Positions 26,881 to 40,421 of a stretch of 64,000 nucleotides of DNA are shown in pieces. The stretch's first letter is position 1. Each line of letters begins with the position of its first letter. The position numbers and the translations under genes were made by a program. The stretch lies in contig VWZL01005037.1 in NCBI GenBank assembly GCA_013396915.1, positions 231,140 through 295,139 on the forward strand. Reading direction: 5' to 3'. Source of the stretch: Stercorarius parasiticus. Lineage: Eukaryota; Chordata; Aves; Charadriiformes; Stercorariidae. A model generated the notes under the pieces. It worked only from the letters and a program-made list of their open reading frames with translations. It was not told where the DNA came from and made no database searches.

Positions 26881-29130
26881 GTTGGCACACAAAGCTTTAC
26901 AACTTTATTCTTGGCAGAATATGAGTACTTTCAGACTCATTGATACTCAGGGATTCTTCACTATTACAGAGTAAACTCCCTGTAGATAAACAAAAGAAAA
27001 CATTTGAATGAGGTACTTGCAGTGTTTTCCTCATTAGCAGCTACAGTGTCTTGAGCAGGGAATGAGTGTTTTGGGAAAAGCATTCTTGGCATTAACAAGA
27101 AAGGACATTGCTTTTACAGGCAAGAACACTTTATGGCTTTCTGAAACATCCTATCACAATACCATATGTAATCCAAATAAAAAAATACAACTGAAAGCAA
27201 AATTAAGTGTTAGGGTACTTTAAAAATAAGTACACTTGTATATAAATACAGCAGAGAAATACTGAACTGATTTTAGTTTGGTTGCTTTAAATATTGCCCC
27301 TGATGTTTTATGGATTCCAGTTCTTCCTTTGTTTGCTATTTAATTGCAACTGGTTTTGATTTCTTTATAAAAATAAAAAATGCTTTGTTTCAGACTGAAT
27401 ATCCTCATTTTCATTTAGTGGACGCAGTTAGAATGCTAGGTGTAGGCAGACATTTTCCGCATGCATTTAAGATTCCCCTGGAGTGGCTGGATAAAACACC
27501 ATGGCAGATACTCAGCTCTGCGATCACAGGGACTGTGCCAGTGAGTCTTTAGAGCCTTCTGAGTATAAAACTTCCTTGAGTTAGAGGTTACCTTTTAATT
27601 GTGTGCGCATGCGTGCACAGCATTCATTTGTGTGCTGGGACCATAGCTATGCTATAACGGTCTGCATGCCCTCTTAATCTGTATTTATGAATGAAAGTTT
27701 TAAATTTAGCTGAAGTCGGTGGATAGCCGCAGGGCTACTATCAGTTATGTTTGGTACCGTGATCCAAACTTAGCGCTTACATCTCACTTATTATGTAGAG
27801 ATTTAATGGATGGCAAAATCTCTAAAAACTTCACGAGTTTGAGAACTCAGCAACTTCTTTTGCATGACAGCTACACATGTCTGAAAAAAAAGGAATGTCA
27901 AAGCAGTAAAATTTGCTGCTGTTCTGAAGTGCCAAATTGACTTGAGAAGAGCCACCTGGATTTGGATTCTTGAACAGTGGTTCTCCCTTGTGCTGCCCCT
28001 AGAATCTGAATTACTTCTACTAAATACAAGATAGGGCAGAATTTCCCCCTAAAAATAAAATCCTCAGATACTTGCATGTATGCACTAACTCCATGAGGTG
28101 GCTAGCTCAGCCACAATATGGAATGCTGGTAGGACATAAAATGCTTCTGTAGCATTTGGACATTTTATGGATTTATGCCCACATAACCAAAATTGTGGAG
28201 TGGAGCAACACAGACACCCCAAAGCAGCTGACAGCTCCTAACTGGCCACTTCATTCAAGAATATGGATGTGGCAACAACTTCATCAATGTTTTTCCCTCC
28301 CTCATTTTACTCCTACACTTAGTTGTCTCAAATCTGGGTAGCAAAGCGCTACTGAACATCACGTTGCTTCAAGCCACATGGCTGGGGTTTTTCCTAACAG
28401 TTTGGTTTCACAAACACCAAGCTAAATCACCTACCTGTGTTTTCCAGCATAAATACAATGAATCACAATAATATAATGCTACAGGTCTGAATTACACTGA
28501 CAATGACAAGGACACTGCAACATAAGATCTCCACTCCACTGTGAATTCAACTGCTACTCATATGTATTGCCACTACGAATGGATCTGTACCAGGATACCT
28601 AACCCAGGTGGCTTGTCAAGTGTAATCTATCTGACCCATCTGGCACCTGAGCCAGCCTCTGCTCTTACGTAATTTATATTTCAGGGTAATGTCCTAATTT
28701 CAATCCTACCCCTCATCATAGGGCATGTATGACCAAGTGCTAGTCAGAGGACCATTTAACACTGAATTCTCCCAACACATCACAATTACAGAACCACCTG
28801 TGCTAAACAGCTTCTCCTTCCTCAGCTACTGCAAAAATCTTCAGCACCTCAGAAGTCAACAAAATATACCAATTCTTCTTTGACGTGAAGAAATGCGATG
28901 TTAGCACATGGTGGCGGAATAATAAAGCACAGAGAAGCAGGTAGGCTGAAAGACCACCAAATTCTTGCCCTTGTAATTTGTTTTCTCTTTACCTCTTTTC
29001 TCATATGTATATTTGCACAGTGGGGCAGATCCTGCGTATTTTGTACATGTGATCTGCTCTACAAGTCAACAACATGTAAAGATTAACAGTTTTCTTAATT
29101 AGAGTTTGCAAGCCTAACTTTTGAAAATCA
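26881..29130. other. Non-coding DNA, no gene seen
   Basis: Unremarkable AT-rich sequence. Open frames of 80 codons (27310-27552) and fewer are unrecognised. No repeat family identified. Confidence 0.55.
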
Positions 29131-31700
29131 AAAATCATAGAAACATTCACATTGGAAAGGACCTGGCAAGGTCGCTTAGTCTAAATTACTGCTTAAAGAT
29201 GTCTCAACACTGAATTTAAGACCAAGCAACTAAGAATTAAGCCTTAAACAGGAATTTATACTTGAATATCTCTTCTCTTGGAGAATCCCACAACCTCTCT
29301 GGGCAACCTGCTGCAAAGAATAATTATTTTCATAGCATAAGAAAAAAAATATTCTTGCATCTAGTCAAAACCTTCCCTATACCAGTTTATGACTGTTAAC
29401 TCTCATGATCCTGTTGTACATCTCCATAAAGAGCTTGGCTACACCCTTTCTGTAACCTCATTATAGATATTGGAGGGCTGCTGTTAGGTCCCCTGAGAGC
29501 CCTCCCTTCTCCAAGGTGAACAAGCCACAGTCTCTCAGCCTCTCCTCACAGGCCAACTGCTCTAGCCTCTGACTATCTTGTAGGCTCTCTGCTGCATTTG
29601 ATCCAGTTTTTCAATGTCTCTCTTGTACTGGGGGCCCCCAAACTGGTCTAGCAAATGCTAATTAAAGGGAAATAATCACTTCCCTTGATCTACTGGCGAT
29701 GCTCCTGGTTATCCAACCCATTTATGCTGTTAGTCCTCATTACTGCCAGGACACACTGATGACTCTGGTGTAGCCTATTGTCCAAAAAAATCCCTAGCTC
29801 TTCCAGAGCTGCTGTGTAGCAGTCCCCAACCTATACTGATGCAGGAGCATAATTTCTTCCCATGTTCAGGGTTTTACACTTGTTGTTGATGAAATTAATC
29901 AGGTCCCATTGTCCCAGCTCCTAGTCTCTCCAGGTTCCTAGACCTGCAAAATTGATGAGTGGTTCCTCCTCCAGGTCACTGTTAAAGATATGAAACAGTG
30001 CCAGTACAGATCACAGAGGAACTACACTTTCTAAGCATAGTAGTAGCCGTGGGTCATTACCTTTTGGGCTGGATGATCCAACCAGTTTTTCACCCTAGTA
30101 GTTCACTTCAGTTCATTGAAACTGTGATGTCTCAACTTGGATACAAAGGAAGTTGTTTTGAAATCCTTGCTAAGATCATTGTAGATGACACTATGCCCCC
30201 TGCCACCTACAGATCTACTCATTTCATCATAGAGGGTAATCGGGTTGGTAAAGCATGATTTACCTTTGTAAATTCCTGTTGGTTATTCCCAGTCATCTTC
30301 TTCTTCACATGCCCAAAAATTGCTTCCAAGATCACTCAATTATTTTCCCAAGGACTGAAATAAGGATGACCAGCCCATAGTTCCTTGGGTTGTCTTTCTT
30401 GACATGACTGAAGATAGATCTGACTTTTGTCTCCCTCCAGTCACTGGAGACCTTCCTTGATCTCCATGACCTCTCAAAGATGATGGAGAAAGGCCAGTTC
30501 ACTGGCCACAATGAGGCTAGTTCATCAACAAGTTGTCTCAGCACCTCTGGATGCCTCCCATCTCATCCTGTGGACTGGTATAGGATGAGATTTCTCAAGG
30601 GAAGTCTGACTTGATCCTCTCCCACTGTTGGTAGTTTCTGTCCTCTTTCAATCCTGTGTGTCTAGTCAGAGGCATGGGAGACTTGGTTAGTGAAAAGCAG
30701 GGCAATAAGTTACAGCCTTATCTCCACCTGCTGTTACTATTTAGCAGCAGCTGTTTAGCAGCAAGTACACGTTACCCCTGCTTACTGTTAATACAGCTGT
30801 AGAAGCTCTTCTTGTTGATTTTGATATCTCTTGACAGGTCCAACTCTAGCTTCACTTGCCAGTTTCAATTCTAGCTAACGTTTGGATTTCCTAACACCTT
30901 CCCTGCTTGCCTAGGCAAGGCTTCTACATTCCTCATTAGTATCCTTTCCTTCCTTTTCTATATATGCACCTTCTGTATATGTTCTTTTTGCACTGGAGTT
31001 CAGCCATGACTTTCAGTCATCCTTGTTTAACCAAGATGTTCTCCTGATCGGTAGCACTTTCCTGAGTATTGGGATGAGTGCTGTTGCGCTTTGAGGAGGC
31101 TGTCCTTAAAGATCTGCCACTTTCCTGAGCTCATTGTCTTTCAACACTGGCCCCGATGGGATCCCACTTACTAGTTCCCCCAAAAAGTCTTCCTTTAACC
31201 AGCCTGCCACCTGCTCCTTATAAAAGCTTCTAGAAGAGTGATTTGAACTGACTCTTCATGCAAATGGCACTCCCCCACTGCCTTCTTCCATGCCTGCCTT
31301 TCCTAAAAAGCCTGGACCATGCCCCCTAGCTTGCACTCCAGTCCTACAAGCTGTTCCACTGCATCAGTCTTCCTAAAGATGGTTCTGCAACTGCATGTCG
31401 AGCTCCAGCTCATCCTGTTTATTTCCCAGGCTGTGTGCTTTTGTGCACAGGCAGTTGAGGTTGGCCCTCAGGGGGAGATTTAGCCTTTCTGGTGGTTCCC
31501 TTCCTCCTACCAACCCACCCTATATACTAACCACCCTAACCTCTGTTCCCTCACTTAACTACAAGGTCGTTTCCCCATATCCTAGTCCACATAGCTTAAA
31601 GCCTTCCTCATCAGATTGGCAAACTTGCTGTAATTGGTTTTGCTTGCAGTGGTTATATGCAACAAGATGCAGTTGCCTTCTACTTCTTTCTTGAAGTGTA
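29131..31700 (-). mobile_element. Old, long CR1 LINE copy (5'-truncated, about 2.6 kb)
   Basis: The plus strand follows the reverse complement of avian CR1 from its 3' end into ORF2. It begins with 'aatcatagaa' and 'ttggaaaggacctgg' (29132-29166). Further landmarks are 'caacctctctgggcaacctg' near 29291, 'gtctctcagcctctcctcac' near 29531, 'tcttgtactgggggcc' near 29621, 'ggtaaagcatgatt' near 30246, 'ccagtcactggagaccttcc' near 30437, 'tcctcattagtatcc' near 30932 and 'cctcatcagattggcaaacttgctg' near 31605. It is strongly diverged, with many indels. The endonuclease/spacer side (30600-31700) is recognisable only in pieces, so the right edge is approximate. The open frames on either strand inside it are relics or shadows of the element. 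Confidence 0.88.
30332..30544 (-). pseudogene. CR1 ORF2 reverse-transcriptase N-terminal remnant
   Basis: This 70-codon frame on the element's sense strand runs through the start of the reverse-transcriptase domain. It shows LRQLVDELA, then FSIIFERSW, then SSDWRETKV and KKDNPRNYGLVILISVLGKI. These match the CR1 pattern LRELA...SIIFEKSW...DWKKANV...KKGKKEDPGNYRPVSLTS. The R-P-V of the family is G-L-V here. Downstream, near 29940-29951, where the catalytic FADD motif should lie, the conceptual translation reads FAGL, so the two catalytic aspartates are gone. The copy cannot be active. Confidence 0.75.
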
Positions 31701-34700
31701 TACAGCAGCATAGCAAAGATCAGTTATGAATGCTGGATGTTCTGATAATACAGTGTTTTCTTCTACATTGATGCAAAGCTCTTCTAAAACCACCTTTGAC
31801 AACAAAACCCCTTTACTTCTCTACGAAACCTTACAACTAGCAAAGACGACACAGCTAGAGGGAAGGATGACTTTGCACCTATGCAGGCTTCAGGCTGATG
31901 CAATGATTCTTTGGTGCCACAGAGCAGCCCAAGAACAGGTCTGACATGCTTCATAATTAGAATACTTCAGGATCAAAAAGTATAAAGATGACTTAAAATC
32001 TCCAAGCTGTGCCAACTCCTTCTGCAATTGAAGATCTGGTCCTATAAGCTAAGTATCCAGATGTCAGTGCCAAGAGTTCACAAATACAGACTTAAAGTGT
32101 AAGCAGCTAAAACTTCCCTGAAATGAAACATTCACATACTGAAATTAAGTATGCTTATTAGCAATAGATTCAGCACAAATGAGAAGGCAATGGGAGCAAG
32201 CTAAATGAATGCCAGTTTGCCCCTATCAGGGCATCAGAAAAATGGACTGGTGGAGCTGGTGAGCAGCTGAAGCTTCAGTTTCAGAAAATGGCTCTGGTTA
32301 TAGAGCAGAAGTCCTGCTGTTTTGGCTGGCTCCTTCATATTATAGAAACAACAGCTTAATCCTAATTGGCACACATATCTTTTCTCCGCTGATAAATAAA
32401 AGGAGCACTGGAATGCTGTATGCAATTCATTTTAGCTTGTGTCTGGGATATATTGCTGGCATGCAGTGTGTGGGGCTGTGCCAGATGGCAGGGTTGGCAT
32501 CTGCAAAGTTGCTCAGTGGGCATCTCACTACTAGTTTTCAGGAAGAAATGCTCCATTTCTTTCTAACATTGAATACTAGGAGAGAAACGGCAGCTAAAGC
32601 CTATTTAGCTGTGTCTTTACCAGTACGACCCGTAACATGCCACTCCTCGGCAACGACCTGCTATATTTTCAGCACCTAAATATATTAAGAAGACCCAATC
32701 CCTTAAGAATGCCTAGGATATTTTTGAAACTGGGAATTCAGATGACTTAAGGGCATTTACCAATAGGCTGCAGCAGAAAATTGCCAGATACCTTCTCCAA
32801 CTATCTGCTTTGCCCCTCTGCTAAGTACAGGGAATGGAATGCATACATGCTTCTCAGCTGCTTAAGTGCTAAATCTCAGAGTTTAGATTAAAGGCACCTT
32901 GGTCAGCAGTTTAAAGTAAAGCCCTCAGACTCTTTACTGACATGACTGAGATGTGGGTGTGTGTCCCAACCTGCCTGCTCTCCAGTGAGAGCAGCAATCT
33001 CCAGCAGTGGGGAAACAGTGGAAGATAACATCTCACACAGCAGTTGTACTGCAAAGGAAATGCGTGCCAAAGACTTCAGTGCCAAAGGCTTAGGTGCTTA
33101 AAGATATATATAACACGAGAATTTACAGAACTATCCACTTGAATTAAGGCATTTGTCTTTCACTGAAATCAACATGTATGTATGAAAAATCTCGATGATC
33201 ACTTCTCTAAATCTTTATTTACTTAATTACCTTTAAAAAACTAGTCACGCTTCAGGTATGACAATGACTAAGGCTCAGGCAAACTGACTTAGACCCTTTG
33301 AAAATGTTTTCCCCAATGGCAATGTAGGAAAATATTCCTGTTTATGGATGTAACTCTATTACAGGATGAGAAGTAGAAAACAAGGGGAAAAAAAAATATA
33401 TTCAAATAATTATTTTTGACCTTTCAAAGAAAAAGAAGTGTAAAGTTTGGGTCTTAGTCAGAACTGAGATTGAATGTATGGATTAAGGGCAAGAAGCAGA
33501 GAATTTTGTGCAAATCTATTTCAAATTAAATCGCTAGTGGATTCTTTCCTTAAAAGTCCAAAAGCACTACGAGGTGCAGTGACTATAATTAACGAAAAGT
33601 AATTTGTAGATATCTAATCACACTTCTTTTTTTAAAAACATGCAAAACTAATCTCACAAAACTAAATGCAAAATAACAATTGAAAAATGTGTCCTTTAGC
33701 CTTTAGATGAATTTAAATAAAAATGTGTATTAGATCTGCACATTAATAAAGCCTGTTAAGCTCAGTAGAACACTTTATATTCATCTGTGCTTCATCAAGC
33801 AGGTTCACGACCTCTACAGAACTGCAGCAGCTCCCTCTGTTCTGAAAACCACATGAGGGAAGATGGTAAATATTATTTTGTGATTAGAAAATGTTACTGG
33901 AATTGTCACAGAGAAATATTTAATGTGGAGAGCGTGGTTCAGGAATTAAAACATACACAGCAGGAGAAAAAGCAGCATGGGGCAAATTTTACTCCTAGTG
34001 ACAGGCAAGTAAAATTTAAGGAACGTCTATGACATTGGAAATATAATGCCATAGTTACATAGTTATTACTGAGCTCATGAAGATATTTAAGCACCTGCCT
34101 AACTTAAACCATGTGAGGATTCTCATTGTTCTAGATGAGACAATGTGGATATTTTAAATTAAGCAGACGATTGAATACCTTGCTGAATTGGTATTGGAGA
34201 AAAATGTAGTTGAGTGATTTTTTTTTTGCTGTCAAATAAGCATACATCTAAATAACCAAATATATTACATATATGCATCAATGATATTTGACGAGAAGCA
34301 CAGGAATGACTATGTACAGAACATTATTCTAATGTAATACATAAAATATGTAATGTAATACTTATTAAAGCTCAATGTATCAACTATGTTTGCAGTTCCT
34401 TTTCCTGATTTCCCTGCAGTGTGCATGAATATGTGTATATATCCATGTGCACTTTACTAGTAACCAATCTGCCTTGCTCTTTTCACAGATTACATACCTA
34501 CCTCTCTCTCTAGATGTGCGAGCCGAGTGGGTTGGTTAAAATATAAAAACAGAAGCACAGTATTGTGGATCATTAAAAAACCCAAACATGACAAAGAAAG
34601 ATAAGAATGTCCAAACAGCCCCTTAACAAAATCAACTTCCTTAAGGCCGATTCTAAATCTCTTCTCCTTCCATTCAAATTACACCTATGTAGAAGACTCA

Positions 34701-36070
34701 GAAGACTCCTAGCTCTACTGCAGTCATTGTAAATGTTGCTTCTGACTTTCTCTTTCATTGATTTCAGCAGGGCCAAGTCTTAACCATTATTTTTCAAAGT
34801 TTTCAGTTTAAGTGTTTCAGTTCAGCTCAGTTATCTTAGTAACCTGTTGATATAATCATTCATTCCTCAGTATATTTTTTCCCATTGGTGAAATATTCTT
34901 GATTAGCATATTGTTACCATATATTTGTAGTACATGTTCCATCATTATCAAATGGAGACAAAGGTAGTAACGATGCCTGTGTCAGCACACACCCACAATT
35001 GCTTATGCTCAAATCCTTCTTATCTAGAAAATTCAAATCACTGTAAAGGTTCCCTGCAGCTAAATATTGCCTTCACATAATTGCCAGGAAAGGGCTTCCT
35101 AAATTATAGGACAGAATAAATTATAGGAGAATCATGTTCCCCACAGTCCAAGGGGAGGAATTAACACAGTCTGTAAAGACTCCCAAAAATTACCAATCTG
35201 AATTTAAATTCCATATTTAAATGGAGCTAAGATAACTTCAATTAAAAGATTCTCTGCTCTCGAGAATGTCTGTTCTGGAGAGGATTAATATGGGCTTTCT
35301 AGACTTTTAATAGATATTTAAAGCAAGTATTCTATTTATTAATAACTAAAAAATGTAATGACCACTACAGTTTTCACTCAGAGCAAAACTTAAACAGGAA
35401 AACAATATCTCAACAGACTGTTTGAGTTATCTGTCCCTTCTTTAATCTGAGAGATTACTCAACAAAACCAATGTTCATTCAACAACATTCATGAAATCTG
35501 TTGTGGATTACCAATATCATCAGTTAAACCTGTTTCAAATTTATTGCTTTCATTCAGGTTAAATAATAAAAGAGTCCATTTGTACCACCACATGTATATA
35601 CATGAATTCAGCTTTCATCATTCTCTACAAGTTTAATCCAGTGATTTATGTTTTTTAACAGAGTTTTGGGCAAATCTGTTGAAGAAATTTAGCCAGACTG
35701 ATAGAAGAGTTAGACTGGATTACTGTGATGTGTGCCATGTTTAAAACCAGCCTGTTCTGTTTGGAGAAAAGGAAAAGTCAAGCATTTTAACACTGTAACC
35801 CTGCTTGAAGTTCTAATCATTTTAATGGCTTTAGCAAAGGAGAGCAGAGTAAGGTTGGGAGAGTTCAAAGACAATGATCTTTATTATTAGAAATATGTTA
35901 GAACAGCAAAGAAGCAAAGCTGCTTTTTTCTGCTTTTTCTTTAGTCACAGCAGGAAATAACACCGCTTAGATTAGAGTTTTCTGACGTTTAAACAGTCAT
36001 GGCAGTGGCTACATGTTAATTTTTTTTTAAATCATCTCCCTTTTGAAACTCTCTCCATCTACCAATATTT
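31701..36070. other. Non-coding DNA, no gene seen
   Basis: AT-rich sequence with no recognised repeat family after the CR1 copy ends. The block at about 34950-35330 looks like conserved non-coding DNA ('ccatatttaaatggagcta' near 35210). Open frames of 60-88 codons overlap on both strands around 32230-32680 and are not credible genes. Confidence 0.5.
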
Positions 36071-36091
36071 AAAAAAAAAAACACACACACA
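36071..36091. repeat. Poly-A with CA repeat
   Basis: Eleven A followed by five AC dinucleotides. Simple repeat. Confidence 0.85.
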
Positions 36092-36151
36092 GAAAATTAA
36101 ATGTAAAATGCTTCTCTTATGTTTCATATCACAGCTAAGTTTTTTCATTTA

Positions 36152-36174
36152 AATTGAACTGAATTGAATTGAAT
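36152..36174. repeat. GAATT pentamer repeat
   Basis: About four imperfect units of TGAAT/GAATT immediately upstream of the possible SINE. Confidence 0.7.
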
Positions 36175-36177
36175 GGG

Positions 36178-36290
36178 TGCACAGCATAGCTGAGGGTTTT
36201 GCTAATGAGATACAAAGCTTTTTGCCTTTAGGTCACTAGTTCAAATCCAGGCAAGGCTAGAAACAGCTGAAAGCTTTTAACCACCTGATG
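36178..36290 (+). mobile_element. Possible tRNA-derived SINE relic
   Basis: A tRNA-like internal promoter layout is visible. TAGCTGAGGG at 36188-36197 resembles the A box (TRGCNNAGYNGG). About 50 bp further on, AGTTCAAATCC at 36238-36248 fits the B box (GWTCRANTCC). This spacing suits a tRNA-derived SINE. A following 'ccacctgatggctatgtga' near 36280 weakly recalls the core of ancient amniote SINEs such as MIR ('ccacttactagctgtgtga'). No clear tail or target-site duplication is seen. Chance occurrence of both boxes is possible. Confidence 0.4.
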
Positions 36291-39129
36291 GCTATGTGAT
36301 ATTTTAACATGAAATAAGTTTGTCAATCAAAATCCAAATTCAGGAAATAAGCATTCCCCCCATAAAAACAACCATCACACAATTAGAATTATTTGCAGTC
36401 TTCTGAAAGGGCAAAAAATAATTACTCTGCACCTTTAGCAGTGATTTTTTTAGATGAAATGACTGATGTTGAAGTATGTAAAGAGTGAAATATGGAGAAG
36501 TTTGCACTGCTGATACATTTGCGAACATAGCTTTCATAGGTAAAAGAGGCTTAAATGACTTTCCTTCCTTGAACGTCCTGCCTCCTCTCCCACTAGTATC
36601 AGCTGGTGTAGCAAGTGCTCCTATAGTAATTGTCACAGATATGGAGGTACAACCCACCTCAGTCATACAGGGAGGGAGGAGAAAAATGTTGTCTGACTGC
36701 CAGATGAAGACAGAAAATATTTTAATCTCCATGTTAATCAGCTCTTAAAAAGATCACACTTCTGAAAATTTTGAAGGAATACCAATAACCTGCAACATCC
36801 TCCTAGAAATTACGTAGTAGCCTTTTATGCATGTAAACAATTCCTCACTCCCAGGAGTAATTGATAGCGCTTGAACAAAAATGTTTTTAGTGAGTGATAG
36901 ATATGGACCTCCAAGTCCTCCTGCAATCAAAAGACAAAACTGCATACCAAACCCAATAAAACCGATAATTTAAAAATTTCACCTAACAGGAATTTTTATT
37001 ATCTCATCAGCTCCTTATATTTTAATGTTATGAAGCTGGAAGAAGCTCAAACAATAAGAGAAGACTATGCTGTAGGAGCCAAGTCCAAACTCAAGGACCA
37101 AATTTAAATGTAATCCTCATCCTAGCACTGAAACAAAACCAGAATAGTTTTAATGGTACTGATTTTAAGTGGAAGGAGACTAAAAAATTTTGGTACTTAG
37201 GTAGTCAAATCACTTTCCCCTCCCCCCCCAGGTTCAAGTGTTTTCCTTAAAAACCCAAGTTTAAACATTTTGAATAAAATTTAAATAACTGTCTGTCAAT
37301 GTTGCTTGGACTTGGGTAGTTTTGGAGACTGAGGGAGCATTTGAAAATCAATCATTTAACCTTCCTTTCTCTTCCCTCTTCTTCACTGTGTGTGAACTCA
37401 GACAAGACATCCTCTTCTCAGTGGCACCATTTACCTTGTAAAAAGCAGTGCTTTTAAAAATCCTAACAATAAGATATTTATGTTTAAAAGTTCAGAGAGA
37501 CACTTAGTGATGCCATTTCTGGTAAAGAGAGAGAAGAAACACCTAACTTTAGTTCTTATCAGACTGGAGCAAATTAGAGTAATTAACATTTTGAATAATC
37601 CTATTATCTTTAGAACTGTACTTGTACTTATTAAGAATCAAAAAACCATTTCTGCTTCAATATTCTCTACTTTTTATACACTAAGTAAAAATAATTTCAT
37701 GGAGACAGTCACAGTTTGCATTAACGCACACGTAAGAAATGGTGTAAGTGGCCCATAAAAAGGTGCAGAAACTCTTTACAAGGTTTTAAAACAACGCTGA
37801 ATTGTATGACATGGTGATTTAGTTCTGAGGTACCAAATCCTGCAAAATTATGTAAGAAGACTCACAGTGACTTTCCAGAAAATACCTGACTACGAAACAT
37901 TCCCCCCTGAAAGAATGTAAGATTGGACCCTCAAACTTCAAAAATCTCTTTGCTTTAGTTTTCCAGCAAGAATGTTCAAGAGCCAATGATGACATTTAGT
38001 TTAAGTTTCATTTTGAGTTTAGATTTTAGTTGCTTTTGTCCTTTATGACACATTGCTATCAGTCTGACTTTTTTTTTAATAAGACAGATCAGTTTGTTTA
38101 GCTTTCAATAAGCATGTGGCCGTAACAAAATCTTACAGTTTTACTGGAAGTCAGTGGAAATTGAAGTCTGAAGAAAAAGACTGGGATGTGCCTTAGCACT
38201 GGTACTTTAATTCCCAGGATGTTTATATTGCACAGCTAGCTCAAATGATTGGCATTTACATCTGAACTCACAGGTTACCTCAGCCTAAATTTAAGAATTC
38301 TCACAGCAAAGTCTGTGTTATACATTTTTGCTATTTCCGCATATCTCAAGGGCATACCAAAGTATTGTTTACGATGAAATGTTCTAAAATTCTTTCCCAT
38401 TAAGAAAGTTCATTTCTACTGTCTGTCTTGTCCAGAGATTTGCTGAACAGAGGCAGGCTATCAGCACTCAAAAGACTGTGATTTGTTAAGTACCATCCTC
38501 AGTAAAATACAGCTTGGTCTTCAAACTTAGACCCTCCAAGTTTTACAATCACGGATGTAAATTGCTATGAATAGGGGACTAAACACTTTGCACAATAGGA
38601 AAGGGGATGAACACAGTTGTGTTGGGGCTAAAACTATAAAGGTGATTGTAGGGATGACATAATTAGTGAGAAACTGTGGAGAGTCATACAACAAAGATGA
38701 GTTCTGAAAATCACTCAGTTGTACCAATAAACTGGCAGAACAAATCAGTTCAAATAAGCTGCAGAGGCAAAGCACAGCTGGAACAACCAATTGATTCATT
38801 GGGTCATGATGCACTCATTAGATCAACCTCGTCCCAGCTTTCCTCAGCTCTGCTTGCTGAAGCTTGGAGACCTCCCTAGAACCATGCCCCAATTCGCTAA
38901 GGCCTTTTCCAGTGATTCCTTTTTTCCTTCTGCTCAGTGGAGGAAAAGCATTTGCTTTATTAAAGGCTCTCTGTACCACTAAAGGGGATAAATGTGTCTC
39001 CTAGATCCTAAAAGCAAGATTGAACTTCTCAGTGCAGTCATGAATAAGGCATAACATGTAATAGTGGTGTATTTTCCAAGAACAGAATTTTAAAAATAAA
39101 AGAACACAGGATTCTGAAAGATTTGTTGC
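36291..39129. other. Non-coding DNA, no gene seen
   Basis: AT-rich sequence. Overlapping open frames on opposite strands at 36340-36748 (130 codons minus, 87 codons plus) have no recognisable domain. A C-run lies at 37217-37229. No mobile element recognised. Confidence 0.5.
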
Positions 39130-39220
39130 AGTTAAGGAGGGATCAGTTCAGAGACAGTCTATAGTCTGTGTTACATCGGATGTTACAGTGGTCCCTTCTA
39201 GTTCTATAACTGACATAGTA
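39130..39220 (+). mobile_element. Possible CR1 3'-end fragment
   Basis: The string 'acagtggtcccttctagttc', preceded by a decayed 'agactagatgatc'-like stretch and followed by 'tataactgacatag', resembles the sense 3' end of old CR1 families ('...agatgatcacagtggtcccttctggcc...ctatgaatc'). Less than 100 bp is recognisable and the terminal repeats are eroded. Confidence 0.5.
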
Positions 39221-40421
39221 ATGAAACTTTTCCATTGATAAGAAATAAATCGTTCTTCACTTTCCCTCCCTTTGCTCCACAAAAGCTACATTCTTGCAGT
39301 TGTGAAAGCCATTTTTTTCCCCTTATGTGGCTTGCTAGCTGTCCTAATCAGCTATAGAAGAACAGGGCCTATCTGGGGGAGAGAGAAGAGTGCTACTACA
39401 AAGGCCAGGCTCGTCCTTCCTTCTTTCTACCCAGTTACACATAAAGAAGAAATGGATGTGAGGAAACAGCCTGGTTCAGTGTACAGCCTTTAGTTTGGAC
39501 AGCTGGAACAAGGAAGTGAGTGAGCAGCAGTAGCTTTTGTTCCCTCACTTGGCTGAACAAGCAGGAGTACAAAGGACACAGAATAGGTGTAAAGGGATAT
39601 GACAAGAATTTGGACATCATTTCCATTTTCCTAAGAACTGCAAAGATGGGAGTGAATGAAATTTGGAAATATGTTGATGCATTGTGCTCTCTTGCCTCCA
39701 ACACTTTGGAAGCTTTACTGACAAGCTGCAAAGTCTTCACTGGAATCCAGCATGCTGTGATGAGGAGACCTTGCTTTCCAAATGTTAACGCTAAAGCTCT
39801 TGAAAGAAAGACTGACAACAGACTGACAGAAAAAAAAAATGAAGAGACTGCTTCTTGTCAGTCCTCTGGGATTTTTGAATAGTAATTTGGCATTCTTTGC
39901 CATTTGAGTAAACTGAGAAGAAATGTAGGTTTGAAAATTGAGAAAGGGCTTGAAGCAAACTTGTCTGCAAATCTTTGACAAATCTTTCATTATAGAAATT
40001 TGGAAATGTGGCTACTAATGTTAGCTAAGATGTCTTACTGACAAGCAGAACCATTTATTATCCATATTCTGTATGCAGCACTTACTGAATAAGGTGTGTG
40101 CTAGTGGTAAGTGTGTTTGATAGCATTAGGAACAGCTGTGAACATCAATCTGCCTCCTGCTCCAGGAAGGACAGAGGAGTTTCTATTTCTAATAGTTGAC
40201 TGCACAATTGGTAGCACCTGTCTTGGGCTTCTCACTTATACTGACCCTTCAGTGGCCCACTTAATGAAAAGGGAAGGGATTCAACAGGAGTCTTTCAGGA
40301 GTTAATGAAACTACCTACAATGCAACCACAATTTGGGTGGCAAGCAGTAGTATAAAAAGGATAATTATATATTATCTGCAGTCTGGATGACAGGATGTTT
40401 ACTAGGCTTTCTGAATTTCAG
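39221..40421. other. Non-coding DNA, no gene seen
   Basis: Antiparallel overlapping open frames at 39435-39818 (minus, 127 codons), 39520-39882 (plus, 120 codons) and 39715-39990 (minus, 91 codons) share the same DNA and show no known domain. Three large mutually overlapping frames argue for low stop density by chance, not for a gene. Confidence 0.5.

Noticed and set aside
36340..36748. Opposed 130- and 87-codon frames
   Set aside because: Mutual overlap on opposite strands, no recognisable motif and no good splice pair.
39435..39990. Three overlapping frames of 91-127 codons on both strands
   Set aside because: They occupy the same DNA in opposite directions and none resembles a known protein. 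Locally low stop density is the simpler explanation.
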